From Paracoccaceae bacterium (GTDB lineage: Bacteria > Pseudomonadota > Alphaproteobacteria > Rhodobacterales > Rhodobacteraceae): 64,000 nucleotides of DNA. Positions within the stretch are counted from its first letter, which is position 1; each line of letters opens with the position of its first letter. The translations under genes were made by a program, and so were the position numbers. The stretch is from the NCBI GenBank assembly GCA_027489375.1, contig JAIXZW010000012.1, forward strand, positions 434,001-498,000, in the 5' to 3' direction. This document shows positions 18,323-26,711 of this stretch, piece after piece. The notes under the pieces are model-generated. The model made no database searches, was not told the DNA's origin, and saw only the letters and a list, made by a program, of their open reading frames with translations.

Positions 18323-18511
18323 TCAGCTTTTGCCGCCCGCCTTGCCCCCCTTGGACGCGCCCCCCTTGGACGCGCCGCCCTTGGCGCCTGCGGTGCCTTC
18401 GGCCTTGTCCTCGCCACCCTTGCGCGAGGCTTCCTGCGCCTTGGCGATGCCGCCGCGCTGGTCGTTGGCCGAGCCGCTGCCCTTGCCGCCCTTGGATTTG
18501 TTGCCTGCCAT
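18323..18511 (-). CDS. Lys/Gly-rich small protein (KGG-like), 62 aa
   Basis: A 62-residue, very low-complexity, hydrophilic and basic protein made of KGG/GG repeats (KSKGGKGSGS, SRKGGEDKAEG, KGGASKGGASKGG). It resembles the stress-induced KGG-motif proteins in composition, but the repeats are degenerate. Likely intrinsically disordered. The ATG at 18511 has a strong AAGGGGA ribosome site six bases upstream, which argues for real translation. Function unknown. Confidence 0.6.
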   Translation of the reverse strand: MAGNKSKGGKGSGSANDQRGGIAKAQEASRKGGEDKAEGTAGAKGGASKGGASKGGKAGGKS

Positions 18512-18658
18512 GATGATCCCCTTTCAGGATGTGCCGTAATCGCAGGGGAAAATGCGAAAGGCAGGCGCAGGGTTCCTGCGACCTTGGGTCAGGGTCAAGC
18601 CGTTGGCGGGGAATGGCTTATCGGGACGGTGCGGGGGGAATGGCGGCCGAGCGGCCTT

Positions 18659-18742
18659 TGGTGCGGGTGGTCGGACTCGAACCGACACTCCTTTCGGAAA
18701 CAGAGTTTGAGTCTGTCGCGTCTACCATTCCACCACACCCGC
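18659..18742 (-). tRNA. tRNA-Leu (anticodon CAA)
   Basis: On the minus strand the 5' acceptor arm GCGGGTG pairs with CACCCGC, followed by discriminator A and an encoded CCA. The anticodon stem ACAGA/TCTGT encloses CTCAAAC with anticodon CAA (decoding UUG). A long variable arm (TTCCGAAAGGAGT) marks a class II tRNA, and the T-loop is TTCGAGT. Length is 81 nt without CCA. Confidence 0.96.
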
Positions 18743-18830
18743 ACTGGTGCTGACATAGGAGAGCGGACGGGGGAGTGTCAAGCGGGGGGCGGGGCCTTTC
18801 GCCCTGCCCTGCCCGCCCGTGGCTTTGCGG

Positions 18831-19679
18831 TCAGAGCGAGTCGCTGCCGAATGTGTCGCAGCTTTCGATCTTGCCCGATTGCTGGCCGGTGCGGAACCAT
18901 TCCATGCGCTGCCCGGAGGTGCCGTGGGTGAAGCTGTCGGGCACGGGGCGGCGGCCTGCGGCGCGTTGCAACGTGTCGTCGCCGATGCGGGATGCGGCGT
19001 TCATCGCCTCTTCGACATCGCCCGCCTCGATGGAGCCGAACTGCGCTTCGGCGGCATTGGCCCAGACACCGGCAAGGCAATCGGCCATCAATTCCACGCG
19101 GACCGAGACGGCGTTGCTGTCGGCTTCGGACATGGATTGGCGGAGTTTCGTGGTCTGGTCGAGGATGCCAAGCTCGTCCTGCACATGGTGGCCCACCTCA
19201 TGCGCGATGACATAGGCGGCGGCGAAATCGCCCCCCGCGCCAAGCTGGTCGCGCATCAGGGCGAAGAAATCGGTGTCGAGATAGACCTGGCCGTCGACGG
19301 GGCAGTAAAACGGGCCGGAGGCCTGGCTTGCCGTGCCGCAACCCGAGTCGGTGATGCCCGAGAAAAGGACAAGGGTGGTGGGCCTATAGCTGCGCCCGAC
19401 CTGTTCGCGGAAGATGCGCTGCCAGACCTCTTCGGTATCGGCAAGCGTGACCGACACGAATTGCCCGATCTCGCGGTCCTCGGCGGTGAGTTCGCGGGGG
19501 GTGCCCTGGGTGGCGACCGGACCGCCCTGTTGCAGAAGCGGTGTAAGGTCCACCCCGAAGAACCAGCCGATCAGGACGACCGCGATGACACCGACCCCGC
19601 CCACGCCCGCGCGGCCCCCGCCACCCATGCGGCGACGATCTTCGATATTGCCGCTGCCGCGGCGTCCACGCCATTCCAT
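18831..19679 (-). CDS. Neutral zinc metallopeptidase (YpfJ family)
   Basis: A 282-residue membrane-anchored protein. The Gly/Arg-rich N-terminus (MEWRGRRGSGN) is followed by one transmembrane segment (about residues 27-45, VGVIAVVLIGWFFGV), then the YpfJ-type domain with zinc motif HEVGHH near residue 164. VYLDTDFFALM, SGQRMEWFRTGQQSG and a second acidic ligand segment lie downstream. The family (PF04228) is predicted to be a periplasmic-facing peptidase; substrates are unknown. Divergent from the YqaA/dsbB pair. Confidence 0.9.
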   Translation of the reverse strand: MEWRGRRGSGNIEDRRRMGGGGRAGVGGVGVIAVVLIGWFFGVDLTPLLQQGGPVATQGTPRELTAEDREIGQFVSVTLADTEEVWQRIFREQVGRSYRPTTLVLFSGITDSGCGTASQASGPFYCPVDGQVYLDTDFFALMRDQLGAGGDFAAAYVIAHEVGHHVQDELGILDQTTKLRQSMSEADSNAVSVRVELMADCLAGVWANAAEAQFGSIEAGDVEEAMNAASRIGDDTLQRAAGRRPVPDSFTHGTSGQRMEWFRTGQQSGKIESCDTFGSDSL

Positions 19680-19779
19680 GATGAACCCTTTCGCTCGCTA
19701 CCCTGTCACTTGACCTCTGGTCGGGGTCGTGATGCAAGGCCAAATGAAACGCCCATGTGCAACGCCGAAAGGGGCCGTG

Positions 19780-20364
19780 ATGATCCGCGCGCTATACGAC
19801 TGGACGCTCCGCTGGTCGGGGTCGCGGCAGGCTCCGGTGGCGCTGGGGGCGGTGTCTTTCGTGGAAAGCTCGGTCTTTCCGGTGCCTGCGGATGTGCTTT
19901 TCCTGCCGATGTGTCTGGCGCGGCCCGATCTTGCGATGCGCTATGCCTTCATCGCCACGGTCACGAGCGTGCTGGGCGGCATCTTCGGCTGGGCCATCGG
20001 GCATTGGGCATTCCACGCGCTGGCGCTGCCGCTTCTGGAATTCTACGGCAAGGTCGATGCCTTCGAGGCGCTGAAGGACCGCACGGGGACATGGGCGATC
20101 CTGACCATGCTCGTCACCTCGGGGCTGTCGCATATTCCGCCGATGAAGGTGGTGACGATCCTGTCGGGGGTCGTGGCCTTCGATCTCAAGCTCTTCATCG
20201 CCTCGGCCATCGTGGCGCGGGGCGGGCGGTTCTATCTGCTGGCGTGGCTCTTGCGGCGCTACGGGTTGCAGATTGCCGCCTTCATCGAAACACGTCTGCA
20301 CTGGATCGCGCTTGGCGTGGTGGCGGTGCTGGCGGTTCTTTTTGTCATCATCGAGGTGCTCTGA
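19780..20364 (+). CDS. YqaA family inner-membrane protein
   Basis: A 194-residue protein with about four or five hydrophobic segments, related to YqaA and more distantly to DedA/VTT proteins. FVESSVFPVPADVLFLPMCLARPD matches the family re-entrant motif (E-S-x-x-F-P-x-P). The ATG at 19780 follows GAAAGGGG; an upstream GTG would add 17 polar residues. The stop TGA shares one base with the dsbB start (TGATG), so the two are co-translated. Function unproven. Confidence 0.85.
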   Translation: MIRALYDWTLRWSGSRQAPVALGAVSFVESSVFPVPADVLFLPMCLARPDLAMRYAFIATVTSVLGGIFGWAIGHWAFHALALPLLEFYGKVDAFEALKDRTGTWAILTMLVTSGLSHIPPMKVVTILSGVVAFDLKLFIASAIVARGGRFYLLAWLLRRYGLQIAAFIETRLHWIALGVVAVLAVLFVIIEVL

Positions 20365-20831
20365 TGCGGGACGGCAGGACTCAGGCGTTGATCGTCGCGG
20401 CGGCGGGCGGGTCGGCGCTGTTGTTGGCGGGGGCCTTCGCCTTCCAATACATCGGCGGGCTGGCGCCCTGCCAGTTGTGCCTGTGGCAGCGCTGGCCGCA
20501 CGGGGCGGCGGTGCTGGTCGGCGTGCTTGCGCTGTTCATCGGCGGGCGGCTGCTTCCGGTGCTCGGAGCGCTTGGCGCTTTTGCCACGGCGGCGATCGGG
20601 GTGTTCCATGTGGGGGTGGAGCAGAAGTGGTGGGCGGGCCTGCCCTCTTGCACCGCAAGCAGTCTGACGGGCGTGTCGGGGGCGGACCTGCTGAACACCG
20701 ATGTGGCCGTGGGTGCCGTGGTGCGCTGCGACGAGATCGCATGGCAGATGCTTGGGATTTCGATGGCAGGCTGGAACGTGATCCTGTCGCTCGGCCTGAT
20801 GCTTTTGTGGCTGCGGGCGGCGCGGCGCTAG
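20364..20831 (+). CDS. dsbB: Disulfide bond formation protein B
   Basis: A 155-residue four-helix inner-membrane protein that reoxidises DsbA and passes electrons to quinone. The first periplasmic pair is PCQLC (residues 35-39), and a second pair is formed by Cys in LPSCTAS and VVRCDE. Short DsbB variants of this type are common in alphaproteobacteria. It overlaps the YqaA stop by one base, and a strong hairpin immediately follows the stop. Confidence 0.9.
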   Translation: MRDGRTQALIVAAAGGSALLLAGAFAFQYIGGLAPCQLCLWQRWPHGAAVLVGVLALFIGGRLLPVLGALGAFATAAIGVFHVGVEQKWWAGLPSCTASSLTGVSGADLLNTDVAVGAVVRCDEIAWQMLGISMAGWNVILSLGLMLLWLRAARR

Positions 20832-20863
20832 GGACCACGATTTTTCTGCGAAAAATCAGTCCC
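20831..20863. repeat. Hairpin at the convergent dsbB / DUF1684 junction
   Basis: Inner perfect stem with arm GATTTTTC and loop TGC (20839-20857), bracketed by GGGAC (20831) and GTCCC (20859-20863). It starts at the dsbB stop codon. It resembles the single units of the arrays at 2046 and 38443 (AT-rich arms, 3-nt loop) and probably marks the transcript end. Confidence 0.7.
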
Positions 20864-20897
20864 GCGTCGAGGCGGCGCGGGGACAGCTGACTGCTGT

Positions 20898-20918
20898 TTC
20901 ACCTTGGTCCAAATACTC
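20898..20918 (-). repeat. Composite intergenic repeat, copy 3
   Basis: On the minus strand this reads GAGTATTTGGACCAAGGTGA and one more A. It is identical in this core to the copy at 41698 and differs at two positions from the copy at 13107. No flanking G/C hairpin is evident here. Confidence 0.75.
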
Positions 20919-20981
20919 ATGCGCGGTTTCCGCCTGCGCTGCCCTGTCAGGACCAGCGCCGGAACTTTCGCAGAAAATCCG

Positions 20982-21728
20982 TCAGCCCAAGGGCAATTTT
21001 TCGCCCGCTTCGATGCGGAAGGGCAGGATGTTCTCGCGCGGGGGAAGCGGGCAGATGGCGTGTTCGGAAAAGGCGCAAGGTGGATTGAAGGCGGTGTTGA
21101 AGTCGAGCGTGATGGTGCCGTCGCCGTTTTCGGTTCCGTAGAGGAAACGTCCCGCGCCATAGGTTTCGCCCGCCGTGCGGTCGCGGAAGACGAACATCGG
21201 CCCTTCGGCTTTGCGATGCGCCACGGTCAGGGCGATGGCCTGACCGTCATGCGTGAATTCGGCGCGGTGGGTTTGGGCCAGGGTCACGGTGGCCCCGTTG
21301 ACCATGTCGATCCGCACCGCTTGCGGGGTGGCAAGCGGCACCCATCGGGCGGTGATGCGCCATGCGGGGTTCACGGGGTAGCGCGGGATTTCGGGCGGGG
21401 TGACGGCTTTGCCAAGGTCACGCACGCGGAGCGCGCGTTGGCCGTCGACGGTCATGACCTCGAGCAGCAGGTCCGCCACGCGCAGCATCGGGTTGCCTCC
21501 CTGCGCCACGAAGGGCAGCACCGCGCCGTTGCGTGTCAGGGTGATCGCCTCGCCCACCGCAAGCGTGCCAAGATGGGCGGGGCCAGCGGTCAGGACCAGA
21601 TCGTTTCCGGCATCGCGGCCCACCGTCCACGCGCCCTGCCCCACATCGACGCGGTCGGTGAGGTTGAGCCAGCCTTCGGGTGCTGCAAGTTCGGCCAGCC
21701 TTGCGCGGTGCCATGCGTCATAGTCCAT
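20982..21728 (-). CDS. DUF1684 domain-containing protein
   Basis: A 248-residue soluble protein of the DUF1684 family. Conserved segments are DGQRALRVRDLGKA, AEGPMFVFRDRTAGETYGAGRFLY and the terminal ITLDFNTAFNPPCAFSEHAICPLPPRENILPF. The function of the family is unknown. The ATG at 21728 is preferred over a GTG four codons earlier. It lies inside the end of dgt (11-base overlap), indicating one operon with coupled translation. Confidence 0.88.
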   Translation of the reverse strand: MDYDAWHRARLAELAAPEGWLNLTDRVDVGQGAWTVGRDAGNDLVLTAGPAHLGTLAVGEAITLTRNGAVLPFVAQGGNPMLRVADLLLEVMTVDGQRALRVRDLGKAVTPPEIPRYPVNPAWRITARWVPLATPQAVRIDMVNGATVTLAQTHRAEFTHDGQAIALTVAHRKAEGPMFVFRDRTAGETYGAGRFLYGTENGDGTITLDFNTAFNPPCAFSEHAICPLPPRENILPFRIEAGEKLPLG

Positions 21729-22896
21729 CGACACCCCCACACAGGCGGGCGTGTTCCTGAATGGCGAAGCGGTCGGTCATGCCGGCCACGTAATCGGCGA
21801 CGATGCGGGCCAGCGTCACCTCGTCCTTGGCCGCTTCGATATCCGTCCGCCATTCCTGCGGCAAAAGGTCGGGGCGGGACATGAAGAGCGGGAAAAGGTC
21901 GTTGACCACACGCGTCACCTTGGCCCGTTCGGCCATGACGCTTGGCGCACGATACATGCGGTGGAAAAGGAAGGAGCGGATCGCCTTGAGTTCCTGATAG
22001 AGCGGTTTGGAGAAGCGGATGACCGTCGTTCCCATGTGGCGGATTTCGTCCACCGATTTGGGCTGCGCGGCGGTCAGGCGGTTCTGGGCCACGGCGATGA
22101 CGTCTTCGACCATGCGGCCAAAGACGCGGCGAAGCGCCTCGTGGCGGCGGCGCATCTTGTCGAGGTCGGGGTAGAGGCGGTCAACCTCGTCAAAGGCGGG
22201 GCCGGTGACGGGGAGGTCCATCAGGTCGGCTTCGGTGAAAAGGCCCGAGCGCAGGCCATCGTGCAGGTCGTGGTGGGAATAGGCCACATCGTCGGCGATG
22301 GCGGCAACCTGCGCCTCGGCGCTGGCATGGGTGGAAAGTTCGAGGTCCCACATCGCGTTCACCTCGGCCAGCGCATAGGGAAGCGGGCCTTCGTGCTTTT
22401 TGTCGGCATTGGGTCCGGTGACGGGACCGTTGTGCTTGGCGATGCCTTCAAGGGATTCCCATGTCAGGTTCAGCCCGTCGAAATCGGCGTAATGGCGTTC
22501 GAGCCGCGTCACGATCCGAAGCGCCTGCGCGTTGTGATCGAACCCGCCGAAGGGTTCCATCAGCAGCCCCAGCGCATCCTCGCCCGTATGGCCAAAGGGG
22601 GTGTGGCCAAGGTCATGCGCCAGCGCGATGGCTTCGGCGAGATCGGTGTTGAGGCCGAGCACGCCGGAAATCGTGCGGGCGACCTGTGCCACCTCGATCG
22701 AATGGGTCAGGCGGGTGCGGTAATAGTCGCCCTCGTGTTCCACGAAGACCTGCGTCTTGTGTTTCAGGCGGCGGAAGGCCGAGGAATGGATGATCCGGTC
22801 GCGGTCGCGCTGGAAGGGAGAGCGGAAGGAGGACATGCGTTCCTGATGCAGGCGTCCACGGGACCCATCGGGGAGGCAGGCATAGGGGGCAAGCAT
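21718..22896 (-). CDS. dgt: Deoxyguanosinetriphosphate triphosphohydrolase-like protein
   Basis: HD-domain dNTP triphosphohydrolase, 392 residues, which cleaves dNTPs to nucleoside and tripolyphosphate. Motifs are FQRDRDRIIHSSAFRRLKHKTQVF, the metal-binding H in RTRLTHSIEVAQ, HDLGHTPFGHTGED and DDVAYSHHDLHDG. The start used, MLAPYACLPDGSRGRL, follows AGGATGCCC; an ATG two codons upstream is equally possible. Divergent from the Fe-S carrier gene, 77 bp apart. Confidence 0.92.
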   Translation of the reverse strand: MLAPYACLPDGSRGRLHQERMSSFRSPFQRDRDRIIHSSAFRRLKHKTQVFVEHEGDYYRTRLTHSIEVAQVARTISGVLGLNTDLAEAIALAHDLGHTPFGHTGEDALGLLMEPFGGFDHNAQALRIVTRLERHYADFDGLNLTWESLEGIAKHNGPVTGPNADKKHEGPLPYALAEVNAMWDLELSTHASAEAQVAAIADDVAYSHHDLHDGLRSGLFTEADLMDLPVTGPAFDEVDRLYPDLDKMRRRHEALRRVFGRMVEDVIAVAQNRLTAAQPKSVDEIRHMGTTVIRFSKPLYQELKAIRSFLFHRMYRAPSVMAERAKVTRVVNDLFPLFMSRPDLLPQEWRTDIEAAKDEVTLARIVADYVAGMTDRFAIQEHARLCGGVDGL

Positions 22897-22973
22897 GGGC
22901 ATCCTGTTCTTGTTGCGCGGTCTTTCCCCACCTATATTGAAGCCGCACACTCAGGACCACGGAAAGTTTCGAC

Positions 22974-23321
22974 ATGGACCTTGCCCTTCCGCCCGCCGAT
23001 CTTCCCCCCCGCGTCACCGACCGCGCCTTTGCCCGCCTTGCCGAGATTTGCGAGGCAACGGGCGAGGACAAGGCGCTGCGCGTCGCGGTCGAAGGCGGCG
23101 GCTGTTCGGGGTTCCAGTATGACATCAAGCTTGATGATCCGGCGGCGGATGATCTGGTGCTGGAAAAGGACGGGCGGCGGGTGCTGGTGGATGCGGTGTC
23201 GCTTCCCTTCCTGCAAAACGCGGTGATCGATTATACCGAAGAGCTGATCGGGGCGCGTTTCGTGATCCAGAACCCGAATGCCACCGCATCCTGCGGATGT
23301 GGCACGTCTTTTTCGATCTGA
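22974..23321 (+). CDS. A-type iron-sulfur carrier protein (HesB/IscA/ErpA)
   Basis: A 115-residue HesB-like protein that delivers Fe-S clusters to target proteins. The three ligand cysteines are present: one in GGGCSGFQY and two in the terminal SCGCGTSFSI. It is monocistronic, with no isc/suf genes beside it, as is usual for ErpA-like carriers in Rhodobacteraceae. Sequence alone does not separate ErpA from IscA. Confidence 0.9.
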   Translation: MDLALPPADLPPRVTDRAFARLAEICEATGEDKALRVAVEGGGCSGFQYDIKLDDPAADDLVLEKDGRRVLVDAVSLPFLQNAVIDYTEELIGARFVIQNPNATASCGCGTSFSI

Positions 23322-23402
23322 CCTTTAAGAAAAGTTACCTAAGGGACTCGTCTTAACCACCCGCCGCGCTACCCTTTAGCTTGGGTGACGCAATGGGTGT
23401 GG

Positions 23403-24122
23403 ATGATGACGGTTGTGCTGATGCTCGGCTCGGCGCCGATGGCATTGCAGGCAGAGGCTTGGCCAAGGGCGGCTTTCGACAGCCTGCTTGCGATCAACAA
23501 TGCCCATGTGATCCGGCCGGATTGGGATTACCACATCTACCCGTGGGATTTCCCCCCGGAGCGGCGGCCCGCGCCGCAGGCGGGGCGGGTCACGGTGCTG
23601 GAGGATGACTTCGTTCCCGCGCAGAATGCCTATGGCGGTTTCGTCTATGCGGGCGGGACGATGGCCTATACGGCGGCCTATTGGGCGCTGCACGCGCTGC
23701 GTCCCACGGTGCTTGCCGCCTTTGGCTGCGACATGCATTACGGCGGCACGCAGACGCATTTCTACGGCAAGGGCACGCCCGATCCGCTGCGGGCGGATAT
23801 CACGCTGCAATCGCTTGAGGCGAAATCGGCGCGGTTGATGGTGCTGGCGGCGCGGCAGGGTTGTGCCATGGTCAACCTGTCGGTCGGCCCGTCGCGGCTG
23901 GTCTTTCCGCGCGTGACGCTGGCGGGGATGCGGACGGCACGGCCCCTGCCCTATGACGCGGCGGCGGCGGAAGAGGCGTTGGGGCGCGAGGCGGAGTTGG
24001 GGTACTACGTCCCCTCGGGCCGCTATTGGGAAGAGGCGGAGCGGTTCGATCCGGCGCAGTTGCGGGCGCTGGATAAGGTCTGGCTGCGGGCGGCGCGGGC
24101 GGACCTTGCCGCCATCGCCTGA
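23403..24122 (+). CDS. Hypothetical protein with Rossmann-like (DUF115-like) nucleotide-binding pattern
   Basis: A 239-residue protein. The N-terminus (VVLMLGSAPMALQ) resembles a signal peptide. However, VVLMLGSAP followed by PRAAFDSLLAINNAHVIRPDWD looks like a Rossmann strand and loop, and this changes the expected location from periplasm to cytosol. The second half has FGCDMHYGG-TQTHFYGKGTPDPLR and SLEAKSARLMVLAARQGC. These resemble DUF115/MAF-type glycosyltransferase-like proteins. A GTG six codons earlier is possible. The function is not known, and the family link is by pattern recognition only. Confidence 0.6.
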   Translation: MMTVVLMLGSAPMALQAEAWPRAAFDSLLAINNAHVIRPDWDYHIYPWDFPPERRPAPQAGRVTVLEDDFVPAQNAYGGFVYAGGTMAYTAAYWALHALRPTVLAAFGCDMHYGGTQTHFYGKGTPDPLRADITLQSLEAKSARLMVLAARQGCAMVNLSVGPSRLVFPRVTLAGMRTARPLPYDAAAAEEALGREAELGYYVPSGRYWEEAERFDPAQLRALDKVWLRAARADLAAIA

Positions 24123-24173
24123 CTTGCCCGCCCACGATGCCCGCCGTATGACGGTGGCAAAGGGAGCGCCGCC

Positions 24174-24953
24174 ATGAAACTCGCCACGTTCAACATCAAC
24201 GGGATCAAGGCGCGGATCGAGGCGCTGCCCGCGTGGCTGGCCGAGGCCAAGCCCGATGTGGTCTGCCTGCAAGAGATCAAATCGGTGGACGAGGCCTTCC
24301 CGCGCGAGGTGTTCGAGGACATGGGCTATCGCGTGGAAACCCACGGGATGAAAAGCTTCAACGGCGTGGCGATCCTGTCGAAACTGCCCTTGGAGGATGT
24401 GACGCGGGGCTTGCCGGGGGACGAGAGCGACGAGCAGGCGCGCTGGATCGAGGCGACGGTGATCGGGGCGCGGGCCGTTCGGGTCTGCGGGCTTTACCTG
24501 CCCAACGGCAACCCCGCGCCGGGGCCGAAGTATGATTACAAGCTGGCATGGATGGCGCGGATGGAAGCGCGGGTCAGGGCGCTTCTGGCAACCGAGGAGC
24601 CGGTGGTCTTTTGCGGCGATTACAACGTGATCCCGCAGGCCGGGGATGCCGCGAAACCGCAGGCTTGGGTCGATGACGCGCTGTTCCTGCCCGAGACACG
24701 GGCGGCGTTCCAGCGCATCGTCAACCTTGGCCTGACCGATGCCTTCCGCGCCGTGGAACAGGGGGCGGGGCATTACTCGTTCTGGGACTATCAGGCGGGC
24801 GCGTGGGAGCGGAACAACGGCATCCGCATCGACCATCTGCTGCTCAGCCCGCAATGCGCCGACCTGCTGGTCGATTGCCGCATTGACAAGGCGGTGAGGG
24901 GTGGCGAGAAGCCGTCGGACCATGTGCCGGTCTGGGTGGAGCTTGCGGCCTGA
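24174..24953 (+). CDS. xth: Exodeoxyribonuclease III (AP endonuclease)
   Basis: A 259-residue EEP-family nuclease of base-excision repair that cuts DNA at abasic sites and degrades 3' ends. Motifs are FNINGIKARIEALPAWL, VVCLQEIKS (metal Glu), GLYLPNGN, CGDYNVIPQ, and catalytic ends RIDHLLLS and SDHVPVWVEL. Full family length, and the start matches the family. Confidence 0.95.
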   Translation: MKLATFNINGIKARIEALPAWLAEAKPDVVCLQEIKSVDEAFPREVFEDMGYRVETHGMKSFNGVAILSKLPLEDVTRGLPGDESDEQARWIEATVIGARAVRVCGLYLPNGNPAPGPKYDYKLAWMARMEARVRALLATEEPVVFCGDYNVIPQAGDAAKPQAWVDDALFLPETRAAFQRIVNLGLTDAFRAVEQGAGHYSFWDYQAGAWERNNGIRIDHLLLSPQCADLLVDCRIDKAVRGGEKPSDHVPVWVELAA

Positions 24954-25091
24954 ACCCGTGCCGATCACGGCTGCGTGATGCAGGCGGGGCACAGGGCAAT
25001 GGTGATTATTTCATTTAGATTAAATTTGATTGCCGAAAGGCGGGCTGCTGCCGTCTCTGAAATGCGGATTACATCCTTTCCGGAGTTCGCC

Positions 25092-25445
25092 ATGACCCGT
25101 TTTGCCCCGACCCGTTTTGCCCTGCCCCGTTTCGCCTTTCCCGCCTTTGCCGCCTTGCTTCTGGCCTCTGCCCTTCCGGCGCGGGCCGAGGATCGCCGCG
25201 TCGAGATCGTCAACAACACCGGCTACACGATCACCAATTTCTACGGCTCGAACACGGGGTCGAACTCGTGGGAGGAAGATATCCTCGGCAAGGATTTGCT
25301 GCCCCCCGGCGGATCGGTGGTGATCAACTTCGACGATGCCTCGGGCTATTGCATGTTCGACTTCAAGGCGGTGTTCGAGGATGGCGACGAGATCGTCGAT
25401 GAAAAGATCGACGTCTGCACCATCGGCACCTTTACCTATCACTAG
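25092..25445 (+). CDS. Small exported protein, 117 aa
   Basis: Secreted protein with a Sec signal peptide (about residues 1-32; PAFAALLLASALPARA, cleavage after ARA), then a beta-rich mature part starting RRVEIVNNTGYTITNFYGSN. Two Cys (YCMFDF, DVCTIG) probably form a disulfide. Similar small exported proteins occur in Rhodobacteraceae, sometimes mislabelled as argininosuccinate lyase. GGAG precedes the ATG at 25092 by seven bases; an upstream in-frame start at 24975 lacks these features. An AT-rich promoter-like stretch occupies about 25000-25040. It overlaps the convergent monooxygenase by four bases. Confidence 0.75.
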   Translation: MTRFAPTRFALPRFAFPAFAALLLASALPARAEDRRVEIVNNTGYTITNFYGSNTGSNSWEEDILGKDLLPPGGSVVINFDDASGYCMFDFKAVFEDGDEIVDEKIDVCTIGTFTYH

Positions 25446-26623
25446 CGGTCAGCCGTCACATCGTGGCGGTAGATCCAGTCGTAGCGTTTGAGCGCGAGGT
25501 TGGGGGCAAGCATTCCGCCGAGCCTTAGCCCCGCGTGGGCAAGGCTGCGGGTCGGACCCGAGAGGTGATAGGCGCGGGCCGAAGCGTTGGCGGCTTCGAC
25601 GATGCGGGCGGTGCGCGGGGCGCGGGCGGCCTGATAGGCGGCAAGGCCCGCGTCAAGCGTGTCGGCGCGGGCGATGCTGTCGGCCATGACCCAAGCATCT
25701 TCGAGAGCCATGTTGGCGCCTTGGGCCAGGAATGGCAGCGTGGGGTGGGCTGCGTCGCCGATCAGCGCCGCCGCGCCGTGGGGCAGCGTGGCGAACCAGC
25801 GTTTCGCCACCGGATGGCGGAACAGACCCCAAAGCCAGACATCGCTGACCTGATCGAGCCAGCCGCGCACGCGGGGGCCGAAACCTTCGAAGGCGAGGCG
25901 CAGTTCCATCGGGTCGTCGCGGAGGGACCAGCCCTCTTCGACCCAGCGGCGGCGTTCCTCGACCGCGACGATGTTGCGGACTGTGCCGCCCCGCAGGGGG
26001 TAGCTGACGAGGTGGCGTCCGGGGCCCATGTGAACCTCGGCCACGTTCGGCTCGGACGGGGTGGCGGGCAAGAGGGCGCGCCACGCGACCTGATGGGTGA
26101 AGAAGGGCGCGACATGGCCGTTGAGCGCGGCGCGGGTCGGGGAATGCAGGCCGTCTGCCCCGATCAGCAGATGGGCGTCGATGTCCAGCCCTTGGGCGGT
26201 GACGGCGCGGGGGCGTTCGCCCGAAAGGTCCACGCGGTCGATCTTCGTCAAAAGGCGGATGTCCACCCCCGCCTCGCGCGCGCCTTTGGCCAGAAGGTCG
26301 ATCAGGTCGGCGCGGTGGACGAAATGCCAGCCCATGTCGGGCCGCAGGCGGGCAAGGTCAAGGCGCAGGACGCGGGAGCCGTCGAAGCCGTCGCGCAATT
26401 CCACCGCCTCGGCACGGGTGGAAATGGCAGCAAGGTCAAGGCCGAGCGCGTGCAGCACCGCCGCGCCATTGGGGCTGATTTGCAGGCCCGCGCCCACTTC
26501 GCGGATCGCGTCGGCCTGTTCCAGCAGCGTCACGGAAGCCCCGCGCAGGGCCAGCGCACGGGCGACCGCAAGGCCCGCCACCCCTGCCCCGAGGATGGTT
26601 ACGGGAAGTCCGATCAGGCTCAT
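25442..26623 (-). CDS. FAD-dependent monooxygenase (salicylate hydroxylase / UbiH-like)
   Basis: A 393-residue class A flavoprotein monooxygenase. TILGAGVAGLAVARALA is the FAD Rossmann motif, LLIGADGLHSPTR the DG motif and ALIGDAAHPTLPFLAQGAN the second FAD motif. SPNGAAVLHALGLD is typical of the salicylate/3-hydroxybenzoate hydroxylase group. The substrate cannot be assigned, and no aromatic degradation genes flank it. The ATG at 26623 gives the standard N-terminus. It sits downstream of the dksA terminator. Confidence 0.85.
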   Translation of the reverse strand: MSLIGLPVTILGAGVAGLAVARALALRGASVTLLEQADAIREVGAGLQISPNGAAVLHALGLDLAAISTRAEAVELRDGFDGSRVLRLDLARLRPDMGWHFVHRADLIDLLAKGAREAGVDIRLLTKIDRVDLSGERPRAVTAQGLDIDAHLLIGADGLHSPTRAALNGHVAPFFTHQVAWRALLPATPSEPNVAEVHMGPGRHLVSYPLRGGTVRNIVAVEERRRWVEEGWSLRDDPMELRLAFEGFGPRVRGWLDQVSDVWLWGLFRHPVAKRWFATLPHGAAALIGDAAHPTLPFLAQGANMALEDAWVMADSIARADTLDAGLAAYQAARAPRTARIVEAANASARAYHLSGPTRSLAHAGLRLGGMLAPNLALKRYDWIYRHDVTADR

Positions 26624-26639
26624 GCTGCCCCCGAAATGC

Positions 26640-26666
26640 AAAACGCCGGACCCGAAGATCCGGCGT
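26640..26666 (-). terminator. Rho-independent terminator of dksA
   Basis: Minus-strand stem with arm ACGCCGGA and 8-nt loop TCTTCGGG, followed by TTTTGC. Located 46 bp past the dksA stop and 17 bp before the monooxygenase start, so the latter depends on read-through or its own promoter. Confidence 0.75.
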
Positions 26667-26711
26667 CAGTCTTTGCCCAAGCGGCGCGGGGCGCAAGCCC
26701 GCGTCACGCGA

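Noticed and set aside
20955-20985. TTTCGCAGAAAA near the DUF1684 stop
   Set aside because: Imperfect symmetry; cannot be counted as another unit of the palindrome family.
22902-22950. Upstream extension of dgt to a start at 22950
   Set aside because: It would add 18 residues not typical of the family, and the ATG at 22896 has a ribosome site.
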